Of a stretch of 64,000 bases of DNA, positions 20,986-31,910 are shown piece by piece. Where the stretch lies: positions 1-64,000 of the forward strand of contig JBAKBP010003170.1 in the NCBI GenBank assembly GCA_037953745.1, given 5' to 3'. Positions within the stretch are counted from its first letter, which is position 1, and every line of letters starts with the position of its first letter. Source of the stretch: Lithodes maja. Lineage: Eukaryota; Arthropoda; Malacostraca; Decapoda; Lithodidae. The notes below the pieces were generated by a model. It saw only the letters and a list, made by a program, of their open reading frames with translations, was not told the origin of the DNA and made no database searches. The position numbers and the translations under genes were made by a program.

Positions 20986-21776
20986 ATAAAGCAATACACA
21001 CTGTTAAAAATAATGTTGAGTCACACATTCACTTTATCAGACAAGTTCTTTTCAGCAATTCAGATTTGTCAGCCTCTTAATGAAAGCTTTATATGTAAGT
21101 CATAAGAATAATCAACCTTCTGTGTAACTGCCAATACCAAATACAAATATCTCAGAAATGTTGTCAGTAAAAAGTCAATTAAAATGGGCCTACACACTCG
21201 TGGACATTTTGTCCAAATCATGTGATCAATCAGTAGACATGAGGTAGAATAGTCCATCATAGTCATACAAAATAGTTACTGGGACCCAACAATGCCATCC
21301 CAATTCTTATTGTTTTTACCAGTCGATCTTGAATGGCCTGGATTTTTTTTTAAATGGCCTTGATGGGTATTGTTCCTGCTGATAAAATTGAGCATATGTG
21401 AAGGCCCATAATATTGTCACAAAAAGCATTCATCTAACTAGCCATAACCTTGCAGAGTCGCAGCAGCTAGATATACTAACATTTTAAGCTGCTCTCTGGG
21501 GTGTTAATGTTCTGAGCATTGCCAATATCAAATTAGCCACAGCACGACACACACCAAGAAAATCCTGCCTCAACAAACTAGCCGAGCGACATAGTATTAA
21601 CCAACCTAGACTCAACTTTGTGCTAACTTCCCGGCCATGAAGCCTCTCCTTAAAACCACCATCATTAATGGTATAAGTATATTCCCTGAAGTTGGAGGAG
21701 GAGAATATCAATCTAAAGAAAACTGTGTGGAAGATAGCGGTGAAGACATGAGGGAAGGGAGAGGCACTCATCTCAC

Positions 21777-21948
21777 TCGCCATCTCGTCAAGGTAAGACT
21801 GCTGGCCGTCAATCCCAAGCTGGTGGTAGTGTCGGTGGTACTGGCCCCAGGCCTGACGGGCGACCATGTCAGCCTCCGTGTGGGCTAGCATGTCACGTGA
21901 GGATCCCAGACGCATGCTGCCCATCAACACACCCACAAAGTAACGCAC
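21777..21948 (-). CDS. Candidate host-gene exon, unidentified
   Basis: On the minus strand a pyrimidine-rich stretch ending TGTCTGTCCAG is followed by an open segment VRYFVGVLMGSMRLGSSRDM, then TEADMVARQAWGQYHRHYHQ and YLDEMA, ending at a possible donor GTGAGA at 21776-21771. The composition and complexity look more like a conserved protein than the surrounding sequence. I do not recognise the protein. The frame stays open to 21484, but the later part looks random. It may be an exon, an exon pseudogene or chance. Confidence 0.3.
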
Positions 21949-22974
21949 CTGGACAGACATGGAATAATCAGTTTCTCGTTTTTTGCCTAATTCCTAAAGG
22001 GTTTCAGTATCGGTATCAACAGAAAGGATGTTCCAGGACTTGCAAAGATATGCCTTGGTCAGCACAGTACTATCTTACCAAAAATCTAGGAGATTCTCAA
22101 AATTTAAAATACAGTTCAGTCTAGTTTTACGCGAACGGCCATTCACACATCACCTTTCAAATATCTAAAATTAAATTATACGCCAAAATCAGGTCGTATT
22201 CGTAGCTAACAGCTGGGCAAGGTGTGGTTTTATCATTTATCCTATATATGTCGTATTTCCCAGCTATCTCCCTTAATTTAATAGTGGCTCATCCATCAAT
22301 GATGTACTGTACTGCCTATATTCATATTTGGCGCCATTGCTAACCTAGCAAGTCCTTCCTATGGAACATCTCGCTTGTCAACAAATGATCAACCAACTTC
22401 ATAGGCAACACCGTTAAAATACCTAAGGAACATCATTTCAATCGGATGCCACAATTAACCTAAGAAGTGCGCATGGGGGTAATTAGAAACGTCCCCCTGT
22501 GCTGACGTATTTGAGCTGTTTCCATCACTAAAATATTCATTCTACCATAAATAGCATTAATACTTATCCATACGCGCCTATTAGGGGTTGATTATAAAGG
22601 TATTAACCTGAAACAACAATAAAACGAGTGAAAACAGCGTTTGGATGGTCAAAATCGGAGATATAGGCCGCGAGTTATATAATGTATGGGTGAGGCAACC
22701 TGCTTTCCCGCCAATTTCCCCCAAGGCCACTGAGACACAGTCGATCGATATTCTCGCTCTCTCTCTCTCTTGTACTCGCTTTCTAACACTGATGACAATG
22801 CCCTGCTTGCAACTCGCTAATGTTAGCACGAAAATATACCTCAGAATAACAGGGAAAATAGGTGATAACTGAAGGAGGGGAGGAAAGTGGGGAAGGAGGG
22901 GAGGTAGAGGAGTGATATTTTGCATGGCCCAGGGGCCCCCCAATTTTTTTTTTTTTTTTTTTTTTTTTCGATGT

Positions 22975-23462
22975 TTAACCCTCCAGCCCCGGCTATGTAT
23001 TATATATATATTCCTCGAAACCCGGGTGTTTTGGCCGAAAAACGTCTAGGCTAGGCTACCGTATATGTGTAAATCTGACTGCTTCCCGCATTCCTGCGCA
23101 TCCCCAAGTGTAGCTGTGTTATTTACCTGTAGAATGGCATTAAGTAGAGCTCTCTAAGTCAACTGGTTGAGTTGTGATGATGATTTCATTGGATATAACT
23201 TTATGGCCAAAACAGCCACTTTACACTACTTTTCGATACTTAACAACAACATACAGGCACACACAAACAAGCGATGCTCTCCTTCTTGTGGCCGGAGATG
23301 CGGGGCGTCGGTCCAGCCGGCTGTTGTTTACATGCGTCGGACCGACGCCTCGCACACGAAGCTCACAGGCTTTCAACCACTGGGCGTTCAAGAGCCCTTC
23401 CGGGCAGCTGTTATATGCTTTTTTATGGGCGTTCAAGAGCCCTTCCGTGGTGAGAGGGTTAA
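22975..23462 (+). mobile_element. TTAA MITE family 2, copy 1
   Basis: 488 bp from TTAACCCTCCAGCCCCGGC to CGTGGTGAGAGGGTTAA, so TTAACCCTC is an inverted terminal motif. Near-identical to 43107-43594. Frames of about 126 codons inside recur in each copy, but on overlapping frames and with no known domain, so I do not call a gene. Confidence 0.9.
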
Positions 23463-23945
23463 CCCTTCAACCCCGGGTGGTACACGTGTGTACCATTATG
23501 TTTTGCCCCCAGGAACCTGGGTGGTACAACATTGTACCATTGCTTGAAAGCCTGTGAGCTTCGTGTGCGAGGCGTCGGTCCGACGCATGTAAACAACAGC
23601 CGGCTGGACCGACGCCCCGCATCTCCGGCCACAAGAAGGAGAGCGTCGCTTGTTCGTGTGTGCCTGTATGTTGTTGTTAAGTATCGAAAAGTAGTGTAAA
23701 GTGGCTGTTTTGGCCATAAAGTTATCTTCAATGAAATCATCATCACAAATCAAGCACTTGACTTAGAGAGCTCTACTTAACGCCATTCTACAGGTAAATA
23801 ACACAGCTACGCTTGGGGATGCGCGGGAATGCGGGAAGCAGTCAGCATAACAATGATACGGTAGCCTAGCCTAGACGTTTTTCGGCCAAAACACCCGGAT
23901 TTCGGGGAATATTTATGTAATGCGTAGCCGGGGCGGGAGGGTTAA
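23459..23945 (-). mobile_element. TTAA MITE family 2, copy 2 (variant)
   Basis: Inverted family 2 element placed head-to-head with copy 1, sharing the TTAA at 23459-23462 and ending at TTAA 23942-23945. The outer half matches copy 1, but the inner terminus differs, carrying GGTACACGTGTGTACC and GGTACAACATTGTACC palindromes that copy 1 lacks. Confidence 0.85.
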
Positions 23946-24032
23946 AGTTGATTTTTTTTTTCTGACTCTTAAGAGTCTTCCCGCAGTCCGCCGGGGGAAC
24001 TCTTAAGAGTCTTCCCGCAGTTCCCGGGTTAA

Positions 24033-25192
24033 GAGATAACTAGTAATAAATATAAACTATTAAGTGTCCGCTAAGTGCACTTCTTATTCCTCACTTTATC
24101 ACAGAGCTACGCGTCCCTTTCTCGATTCATACTTTGTCGTTCGTGACGAGCAAGCGGCCGAGTTCAGACGTGTTTTTCTTTGCCATCCGTGCTCCCTACA
24201 GTCTCTCTTCTGACCACCCTGATGCTTTCCACAATGAGTCTTTCTTATATTTGAATAGTGTTAAGGCTGGTTATGAAGTATGTAAGCTAGGATAGGGTGT
24301 ATTTAACTTGTCTTTTCTTTCCATTCGTTAGTCAATAAAGAGCATAGCTCACCAAAAATCACTTCTGTTTTTATCACTCTTCAAAGCATGTTAATTTGAC
24401 AAATAATGCACATGTGCTTTGTTTTGTTATAATTTGTATCCTAAAATAGCAAACAAATTCATATAAAAGAGATTTCTACTTTAAGGGGGGTGATCAACGG
24501 TGACCCTTGAAAACAGAGCCGGAACAAAGACAAGTTCATAGACTAGCCTGGATTTGTTCTACAGACTTACTAACCCTTTCAAGTCTGGGGGTTGCCGGTT
24601 AGTATTAGAAATATAATTCTCTTAATCACATAATTACCTCTCCAAAATTAGTTTTCTGCCCACAACTCGCAGAGGTTGAAATAATTAAAGTAAAGGTTTC
24701 TAAACACCCCTGATGGTCACAAAGGTTTAATGCATCCCTGCGCTCTCTGAGCTCCTACGTGAGCAGTCCTGTGACGATCTGCTCCCTCAGACCTCCCCGC
24801 GATTTTCCTTCGCATTTATACCACCTTTTCTTGCCGAATTTGGCCTCTCCTTCGTGTTTACTTTGCAAGCACTGAATAGAGAGATCGAACTTGTGCATAA
24901 GAAGTGGGTTCTCACCTGTTTTCTAGCCGATTTTAGCCTCTCTCTCGTGTTTACCAGTAAGCTCTGAACAGAGAGATTGAACTCGTACCTGAGAAACGCA
25001 ATTTACCGTTTTTTTCTGACTGAATTTAGACTCCCTTTCATGTCTACTGGTAGATATTGAACAGAGGGACTGAACTCTTGCCTGAAAAAGTGCAAACAGT
25101 GCTCTCTGAACACAAAAATCACCAATATCTCACGCTCAGTGAGACTAACCTGACAAGTTAGACAAGGCTTTAGCCATTTCGAAAAAGTACTA

Positions 25193-25198
<6 letters not shown>
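24033..25198. other. Unannotated region with a diverged tandem repeat
   Basis: No gene or TE termini recognised. The part 24833-25105 is a tandem repeat and is listed separately. Confidence 0.5.
24833..25105. repeat. Diverged tandem repeat, period about 93 bp, 3 copies
   Basis: Three units start near 24833, 24926 and 25018, each with CCGAATTT-like then GCCTCTC-like sequence, GTGTTTAC, and a core resembling CTGAACAGAGAGATTGAACT. Units differ at about a quarter of positions by eye, so the array is old. Confidence 0.75.
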
Positions 25199-25232
<34 letters not shown>

Positions 25233-26815
25233 CTATGTGATTGAGGGAGGCAAAAGGCATAACTGCCTATAGCGAGTGCCTCCCCCATAGTTGAAAGAGT
25301 GACAGGGCCAAAATCAAGGGACGTTCGAGCCAAAATGCCTGGACACACGGAGTTTGAAGCAATTTAAGTCATAGGAAGAGGGAAAGACTGATTCTGGGAG
25401 AGAGTTCCAGAGCTCAGATGTAGAGTAGAAGAAAGTTTGAGAGTAACGTTTCACTCTTGGGTTGGAGAGTTGCACAGAGTAGGGGTGGGATTGAGTTGCA
25501 AGACGGGTACCACGTGCCCTACGTAAAGGAGGTGGTATGCACTGGGATAGCTCTGAGGAACACTGATTATTATAGTAGCGATAGAATAGCGAGAGAGATG
25601 CAACATTGCGGCGAAGAGAGAGAGATTGCAGAGAGTTGGTGAGTGGACGGGAGTTAATGATACGAAAGGCCTTCCTTTCAACTTTGTCTAGGAGAGCGGT
25701 GTGAGAGGAACCTCCCCACACATGTGAACAATACTCAATACAAGGGCGCACTATGCCCCTGTACAGAGCAAGAAGCTGTGCAGGGGAAAAGAACCCCCTA
25801 AGGCGGTTGAGCACACCCAGCTTCTGGGAGGCTGCCTTAGCAAGACTGGTAATATGGTCCTTCCAAATGAGAGCAGAAGAAAAAGAGACACCAAGAATAT
25901 TGAGAGAAGATGAAGGGTTGATTTTTGTATTGTTGAAGAATAAGGGATAGTCCGCTGGGAGATCCTGACGGGTAGATAGATGGAGAAATTGGGTTTTGGA
26001 AGCATTAAAATTAACAAGGTTTTCTCTGCCCCAATTGGAAATAGTATTTAGATCAGAATTTAAGAGTTCTATGGCTTCATTACGTTTGTCGTTGAGGGAT
26101 TGCTGGCTGGGACGTTCTGAAAAACTAATGGAGTAGTGTAAGGTTGAGTCGTCTGCGTATGAATGGATGGGAATTAAGGTACAGTTAAGGAGATCATTTA
26201 TAAAAATTAGAAAGAGAATAGGAGATAGGACAGAGCCCTGAGGAACACCGGAGTTTATAGGGTGAGGAAGTGAACAATGGCCGTCCACAACCGCAGCTAT
26301 GGAACGGCCGGAAAGGAAATTAGAGACAAAGGCACAGATGGAGGGATAGAAACCGAAGGAGGGTAGTTTAGAAATTAAAGATTTATGCCAGACTCTATCG
26401 AAGGCTTTCGATATGTCTAGTGCAATAGAAAAAGTCTCACCGAAGTCCCGAAAGGAGGATGACCAAGAGTTAGTAAGATATGAAAGAAGATCACCAGTAG
26501 AGCGACCCTTAAGGAAGCCATACTGGCGATCTGAGAGCAGATTATGAGAAGAGAAATGCTTAAGAAATTTGGAAGCAAGAATAGTTTCAAAAACTTTAGA
26601 AAGACAAGAGATAAGAGCAATTGGACGATAGTTGGAGGGTTGAGAGCGGTCACCCTTCTTTGGGACAGGTTGAATGTGAGCAAACTTCCAGCATGAAGGG
26701 AAGACGTTAGAGGATAGACAGAGACGAAAGAGTTTGCCTAGGCAAACATTAGACAAGTAGTGATCTATGCAGGCTCTCATCGAGTAGCTAGGCTTCCCCA
26801 CGACTCAGAAATAAG
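25199..26815 (-). mobile_element. LINE-B: 5'-truncated non-LTR retrotransposon
   Basis: Minus-strand LINE ending in a poly(A) tail (poly-T of about 33 on the plus strand at 25199-25232). It contains the single long ORF at 25314-26801 and a short 3' UTR. The 5' end is truncated inside the RT fingers near 26815. A decayed relative lies at 20632-20985. Confidence 0.9.
25314..26801 (-). CDS. LINE-B reverse transcriptase (partial ORF2, uninterrupted)
   Basis: 495 codons open without a stop. Boxes: FAHIQPVPKKGDRSQPSNYR at about residues 40-59, SIALDISKAFDRVWH with the first catalytic Asp at about 129, SGVPQGSVLSPILFL at about 184-198, SYADDST with the YADD at 215-218, and KTQFLHLS. The C-terminus holds IEYCSHVWGG and LWNSLPESVF, usual in the Jockey/I/CR1 group. 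The apparent start is just where the truncated ORF begins, so the true N-terminus and endonuclease are missing. The open frame suggests a fairly young copy. Confidence 0.9.
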   Translation of the reverse strand: MGKPSYSMRACIDHYLSNVCLGKLFRLCLSSNVFPSCWKFAHIQPVPKKGDRSQPSNYRPIALISCLSKVFETILASKFLKHFSSHNLLSDRQYGFLKGRSTGDLLSYLTNSWSSSFRDFGETFSIALDISKAFDRVWHKSLISKLPSFGFYPSICAFVSNFLSGRSIAAVVDGHCSLPHPINSGVPQGSVLSPILFLIFINDLLNCTLIPIHSYADDSTLHYSISFSERPSQQSLNDKRNEAIELLNSDLNTISNWGRENLVNFNASKTQFLHLSTRQDLPADYPLFFNNTKINPSSSLNILGVSFSSALIWKDHITSLAKAASQKLGVLNRLRGFFSPAQLLALYRGIVRPCIEYCSHVWGGSSHTALLDKVERKAFRIINSRPLTNSLQSLSLRRNVASLSLFYRYYNNQCSSELSQCIPPPLRRARGTRLATQSHPYSVQLSNPRVKRYSQTFFYSTSELWNSLPESVFPSSYDLNCFKLRVSRHFGSNVP

Positions 26816-26872
26816 CTGGAGGCACATCTGAGTTGTTGGAAGATCTGGTTAGTCGGTGGTGGCAGGCATCTA

Positions 26873-27106
26873 TTTATTAGTGGCCCCTCCATCATTGACG
26901 ATTATGCCTATTACATAAGGCTACCTCTTCAAACGCTCATAAGCGTAGTTTGAATCTACCGCCACAGAGCTCAGAGGAACCTTCATCATAAGCACACGCA
27001 AAATCACTCATGGTTCGTCTTTATGATTGGGTTCTCGCTACGAAAAAACTTCGTAACAAATAAAAAATAAAAATAAAATAAGAATAACTATTCATAAGCT
27101 TTCCAT
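26873..27106. repeat. DIRS-A left terminal repeat fragment (solo)
   Basis: Matches the left repeat of DIRS-A1 from TTTATTAGTGGCCCCTCC to AAGCTTTCCAT, then stops exactly where DIRS-B begins. The expected continuation (GTGGATGTACTTGTGTGG) is not found on the far side of DIRS-B, so this is a truncated end, not a whole element split by insertion. Confidence 0.85.
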
Positions 27107-27142
27107 TTGTTAGTAGTCTTGGTAAATCCAACGTCAAGGCTA

Positions 27143-28852
27143 TTAACCTAATTGCAATGACGACTTGTCTATTTTGACTGCTATGTCGTCATTCCAACCG
27201 CGGTTAAAAAAGAAAACGTCTAGAGTCTACTCCTTATCTTGCTCTAGGAGACGTTGTACATTAACCAAAACTACCACCGAAGATGAAAAATGCATAGAAG
27301 AGAAGAAAAAGGGGTTTACCTTAGTTACCGCTTAAGGCCCATCCCGTGTTCCGTCATGTGCAGATCCCTGTCGAACGTGCGCATGAGCGACCCTCTCTTG
27401 TTATAATTTTTTCACGCGCCTCCATTGATTGAGTCCGCTTTTGTTCGCTCCTTCAATTCACCCTGTTTAGGTTCGTTTCGGCTTATCTGGCCTTCTTTTT
27501 TTGTTAGACAGATGTTACGTGATCTAGGGCACACGTAAATGGGCTCCTAAGTGTGTAAAATGGAGACGCGTGTGGAAATAGCCTACCGAAGGTACGGGGG
27601 TGCCTGGCGTTCCTCGTGTATGTTTTTCATTCTTTCTCTTTTCATAATCTTTTTTCCTGTTAGTCTGGGCATAGTTTAGCTTTTAGCTTATTTTAGCCTA
27701 GCTCGTTTTCTCATTCAGGAATTGCTATGCCCCTATAAGTTTTCATTTTTTCATAGCCTAAGGAGTAACGTTGGTAAACAATCTGAGATTTCGATGGTGG
27801 TGGTGCTGTTTGTAGAGTTTGTGTCGGCCGCATTATTAGCGTTATTCCCGAGTCCCCCCTTTCGAGCCTTCACTGTGTCTCAAGGGCCTGGGCGACAGGT
27901 GGTTCGTGATATTCCAGGGGTACCCCAGGGGGGCCCCTCCTTCACACCACAGGTTTTTTTCACACCTGACACATTCTCTGCTCACGGCTAGGCCACCCTA
28001 AAAAAATCTCACCAGTTTCGTTTACTGGTTTTTGTTTTCCATTCCTGTTTCAGCTCCATCCTTTCATAGTCTTTTTGCCCAATCCAGGGGTACCCCTGTT
28101 TGTGCGAAACCACTCTCCCTGCCACTTCTCCTCATGGGCTTTGCTCTATCTCTGTGGGTTGGGTGGTTCCTGGGGGATGTGCCTCCTCTCCCCTGGTGTG
28201 TCTTCCTTGCCTCTCCCTTTACCGGTTGAGTTAGGATCATATATCAAGGAAGACACTGCTCAGCTTGATGGCCATCCACGCTTGGAGTTCATAAGGAGAT
28301 GACGCATTTTTGTGGCCTTTTTTGGTATTCCCTAGACGCTCCTCTCGCTTTTTCGGCGCCGGACCATCTCGGCCGGTCCCGCAAATTTGCGGGAGCTCGA
28401 TTTGGTCCTCTGGGACGTTTCGGCTCCCCGCAAATTTGCGGAGATCGCTGGGGGGTCCCGCGAAGATGCGGGAGGGTTGTGTCGGTACGGTTATGCCTCC
28501 ATAGGCCCGCAAATTTGCGGTAATAGTTGGCTTTCACTGTTGACCTTTTTTATGTCATCTTGTTGCCTGAAACTATATTGGTGTGTGCACTTTACTGGTG
28601 TTATAGACCCTGCATGTAAGGTGTTGAGTGGTGGTTAACACTTTCTCCATCTTTGCAGGTTCTGCTTGTGCTCTTCCACCTCGCCCGCCCTCCTCACCTA
28701 CCTCTGTGCTCCCGGTTTAGGGTGAGTACGGATACCGGTTTGCATGTGTGTTACTGTTTCCCCATGCTCATTCCCTGGTTTTTATTGGACATTCTCTACA
28801 CTTACTCCGTCGACGTGCTGCTTATGGTGTGTGTTCTTCCGTTGCAGGTGGG
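27143..28852 (+). other. DIRS-B 5' leader
   Basis: About 1.7 kb without a credible gene. It holds a cluster of palindromes (28378-28520). Pyrimidine-rich stretches end in TTTGCAG at about 28658 and GTTGCAG at about 28847, the latter just before the gag ATG, with a GTGAGT near 28721; these could be splice signals, but no transcript evidence is available. Confidence 0.65.
28378..28520. promoter_or_regulatory. Cluster of four CCGCAAATTTGCGG palindromes
   Basis: Perfect palindromes lie at 28378-28393 (CCCGCAAATTTGCGGG), 28428-28441 and 28506-28520 (the last extended on one side by C), with a variant CCCGCGAAGATGCGGG at about 28457-28472. Spacings are about 50, 29 and 50 bp. The flanks differ, so they are not simply tandem duplicates. 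They could bind a dimeric factor or form hairpins in the leader RNA; function is unknown. Confidence 0.7.
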
Positions 28853-31692
28853 ATGCCTTGCTTTCGCCAGGGTTGTGGCTCCCCGTGCTTGGAGCGCCAC
28901 AGGTCCTGCTGACGCCACTCGCAATGTGTGTCCTCTACGGCCTACCTCCCTGCTCTGTGTGGCCCGTGTATGGACCTGGTGGATGTGGTGGACCATAGCC
29001 CTGGTTCCTCAGCGGCGGCAGTGGCCTCTGCTTCCCTTCAGTCGGTGTGGGCGGTAGTCTCCCACCACATTAGGACTGTGGGCCACCGTTCCCCGGCCTT
29101 TGTTGACGACCGGATCCGCGTCGCCCTGGGTATCCCTGACCCGTCTGAAGGCCGTTCACCTGGCCCTCTCCCTGCTCGGGCCCTCTTCCCTGGGTCCCGC
29201 GGCCGGTCGTCACATCGTCGGGAGGATCCCCAGCTCCGTCCACGCTCTCGCTCGCCTCGTCGCTCGTCCTCTACTGCCCCTCGTCGTCCTCCTGATCGCC
29301 TTGACGACGCCCATCGCCCTCGTCATGGTTCTCGCCCTGAGGCCGGGGTTAGCGGCTCTGCCCCTGTGCGCCCTCCCCTGACCTCTCCGGATAGGGGCTC
29401 TACTACCTTCCGCCCGCTTCCCCTGCACAAACGACGTCCTCTTCCTTTGTCCTCTACGCGCGCGGAGGTTCATGCTGTAGCTGGCCCTCTGCTCCCTCCT
29501 CCTACACTGTCCAGGAGGGTCCGCCAGGATGTCGTTGCTTCTCCTCCTACTTCACCTGCTTCGGTGCCTATTCTTCCTTCACGGTCTCGTCCCAAGGTGG
29601 AGGTCCCTCCCTCCTCCGCCTCGGTGTCGGGCCGCCCTGTTCTCTCAGCCCCGGGGATCCTTGCTCTGCTTCCCCCCACGGCTCCTTCTGACCTCCTTTC
29701 ACCCGGCCAGCCTTCCCACTCCCGTCATCCTGCTCCTCCTCATTCTTCTATCCCTGACCTTCACTTACCATCTCGCCAGGGGGGTACCCCGCCTCTTGAC
29801 TCGGTGGAGTATAGCGAGGTTTCGGGGTCCCCTTTCTCGGGAGCTGACGTGTCGCTGGAAGAGGGGGATGGTGATGTTTCCCCCTCGGGCGTTAGTGATC
29901 GGGGACGAGACCCTCAGAGGTGCCACGGCCGTCGTCGCTCGCCTTCTTTGGGCCGCGACGCTGCTGTTTCGTGTCGTGGGTCTCGCTCCCGCTCACGCTC
30001 GCCCCTGCGGGCCAAACAATCTTCGGGGGGTCGCCTCTCTCGGATCGATTTTCGGCTATGCAGGGGTGGGTTGTGTCACGCATCGACGAGCGCTTGGAGG
30101 CGATGCAAGACTCCCTCTTATCGCGCTTCTTGGCGGTGACACAACCTCAGCGCCTCACCCAACCTACCCCTGCTACGGTCCCCCTCCCTTCTGCAGTGGA
30201 CCACATTCCTTCTCGCCCAGCTTCTCCGCCTGCCCGGTCGTCGGCTAGTACTGCTCCTGCCCTAGCTCAGGAGGTTGCCCCTGCTGTCTCCCATGCGGGG
30301 GTTCTCCGTCTGCTAGGGCAGGGTCCGCGCTTGCCCCCCATCCAGAAGGCCAAGGTCCCGTCGCGGACCATGCCACTCCTCTATGGCTCCTTGGCTGTTT
30401 GGAAGGGGGTGCAGGCCTCCCACCCGGAGCGTGCTACAGGCTTCCCGTCAGGTGAGAGGGCCCTACCATCTGGCTGGTCGGTGCAAATTAATGATAAGAT
30501 GCAGTTCAGGGCGATCAGGGTGGATGGTCAGGTGGCCGACGTGGAGGTGCGGGCTTACCCGACGAGGACTGACCTTCAGTACTTTTCGGTGAAGCCCAAG
30601 CCCCCGTCTGCTCCTCGGACTAAGCTCTGGTCAGACTTCAGCCGCCAGGACATCCTTCAGGATGTTCAGTCCCTGGCTGAGTTGACGGGACTGTCCTCCT
30701 ATGGGACGGGTTTGTGCGACGACGGTAAGCCTGGCTTAGCCGTCGTGCTCGATAACCCTCTCCCATTGGAGGCCTGGTTTGCTGAGGCCTTAGAATTCGC
30801 AAACCGTTCCGTCGACAGATCTACTTCAGTCCCTCCCCCGGAGTCATCACTGCTTTTGCCTCCTCTTGTATCTGTCGGCGGATTGGACGGCAAGTTCTGG
30901 TCCTGGATAAGCGCGCCCAAACTTGAAATTTGTTCTATTGCTAACCCGTTCTTCTCTCACCCAGATAAGTCCTCTGTCGACAAGGATTTTACCTTGCGAC
31001 AGAGGGTGGCGAACTTATTATCTTGTCTTTTGGGTTCCCTCCAGACGTCTGTTCACCACCTGCGGCTTATCGAGGTGACTGCACCGGGCGATCTTCGCGA
31101 GGGTTTGAACCACGTTCGGCGGATCCATCTTCAGCTCACGGTGTCTTTGGTTCCCGAGCTGAAGGCGGTTTTGTGCGAGGCAACTCGGCAACGCCAGATG
31201 GTAAGGTCCTCGTTCTGCCGGAAAGCCCCCTTGGATATTCGTCAGGGTTTGTTGTACTCTGAGCTCTATACATCGGGGCTTTTTGTGCAGGATGCTTGGG
31301 AACGCTACGCTTCTCTGTCGGCGGACCCTACTTACGACACGCAACGATGCGCTGTGTCGCGAGCAGGGTCTTCTCAGTCCCGTCCTTCCGACGGTCCTCT
31401 TCGGGGTGCTGCCGCCAGTGCTGCCGCCAAGAAAGGGCGCAGGAAAGGGAAGTTGCCGGCCAGAGCGTCGGTTCCTCCTCGCACTTCTATTCTTGCTCCC
31501 TTTCATCCCCGCCGAGAAGGGGCTGGCCAGCCTTCCACTTCCGGCCGCACTTCGACGGGGTCAGACGCGCGACGGACAGGGGATGGGGTGACCCGCCCTA
31601 TTCGGCGAGGTGGGGGGGGTAGAGGAGGTCAACGTGGCGCTCATGACCGCAAGGACCGTACCGGGGGACCCTCCACGTCAAAAAATGTGTAG
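28853..31692 (+). pseudogene. DIRS-B gag-like protein
   Basis: Starts MPCFRQGCGSPCLERHRSC, a Cys-rich N-terminus comparable to DIRS-A. A TGA at 28910-28912 interrupts it. The frame then continues through a very Pro/Ser/Arg-rich region with SRSRSRSPL near 29995, until a frame change at the G run 30025-30030. The second part, to 31692, contains MPLLYGSLAVW and KLWSDFSRQD, matching MPLLYGPDESW and KLFSDW of the DIRS-A proteins, and ends in a basic Gly/Arg-rich tail. Confidence 0.8.
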
Positions 31693-31910
31693 GTTCTCCG
31701 GGTCGGTCTCCTCCTTGTTCTCCTTCTCGCCTAGCCGAAAGGGTCGCTCACCTCATCTCGGGAGCTACCACAGGTTGTTTTCGCCATTGCGTCCCTCGCT
31801 GGCCGCGAGGGACGTGGGGGCGGAAGATTGCACGGAGGGGGCTAACCTGGAGATGGAAGTCCAGACCCCCACTCAGCTCTTGTCAATGAAGCCGACCCAT
31901 CTCTTCGGAG

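Larger units (their letters stand above)
20529..22454. other. Intervening region, mostly unannotated
   Basis: Between DIRS-A1 and the next MITE. It holds a LINE-B 3' fragment (20632-20985) and a candidate exon (21777-21948). The rest is AT-rich without domain, repeat ends or RNA gene that I can identify. A short stretch near 22280-22310 weakly resembles a DIRS-A end. Confidence 0.5.
22455..24032 (-). mobile_element. TTAA MITE family 1, copy C, with two nested TTAA MITEs
   Basis: Inverted family 1 copy bounded by TTAA at 22455-22458 and 24029-24032. It is interrupted at an internal TTTAAA site by two family 2 elements (22975-23945). Outside them it matches copies A and B, including the duplicated subterminal motif. 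Confidence 0.9.

Noticed and set aside
22280..22310. Relic of a DIRS-A terminal repeat
   Set aside because: Only about 30 bp resemble the end (TAGTGGCTCATCCATCAATG), too short and diverged to support.
23167..23557. Frames of about 126 codons in family 2 MITEs
   Set aside because: Two overlapping frames of the same copies are open at once, both arms of palindromic sequence are read, and no transposase or other domain is visible.
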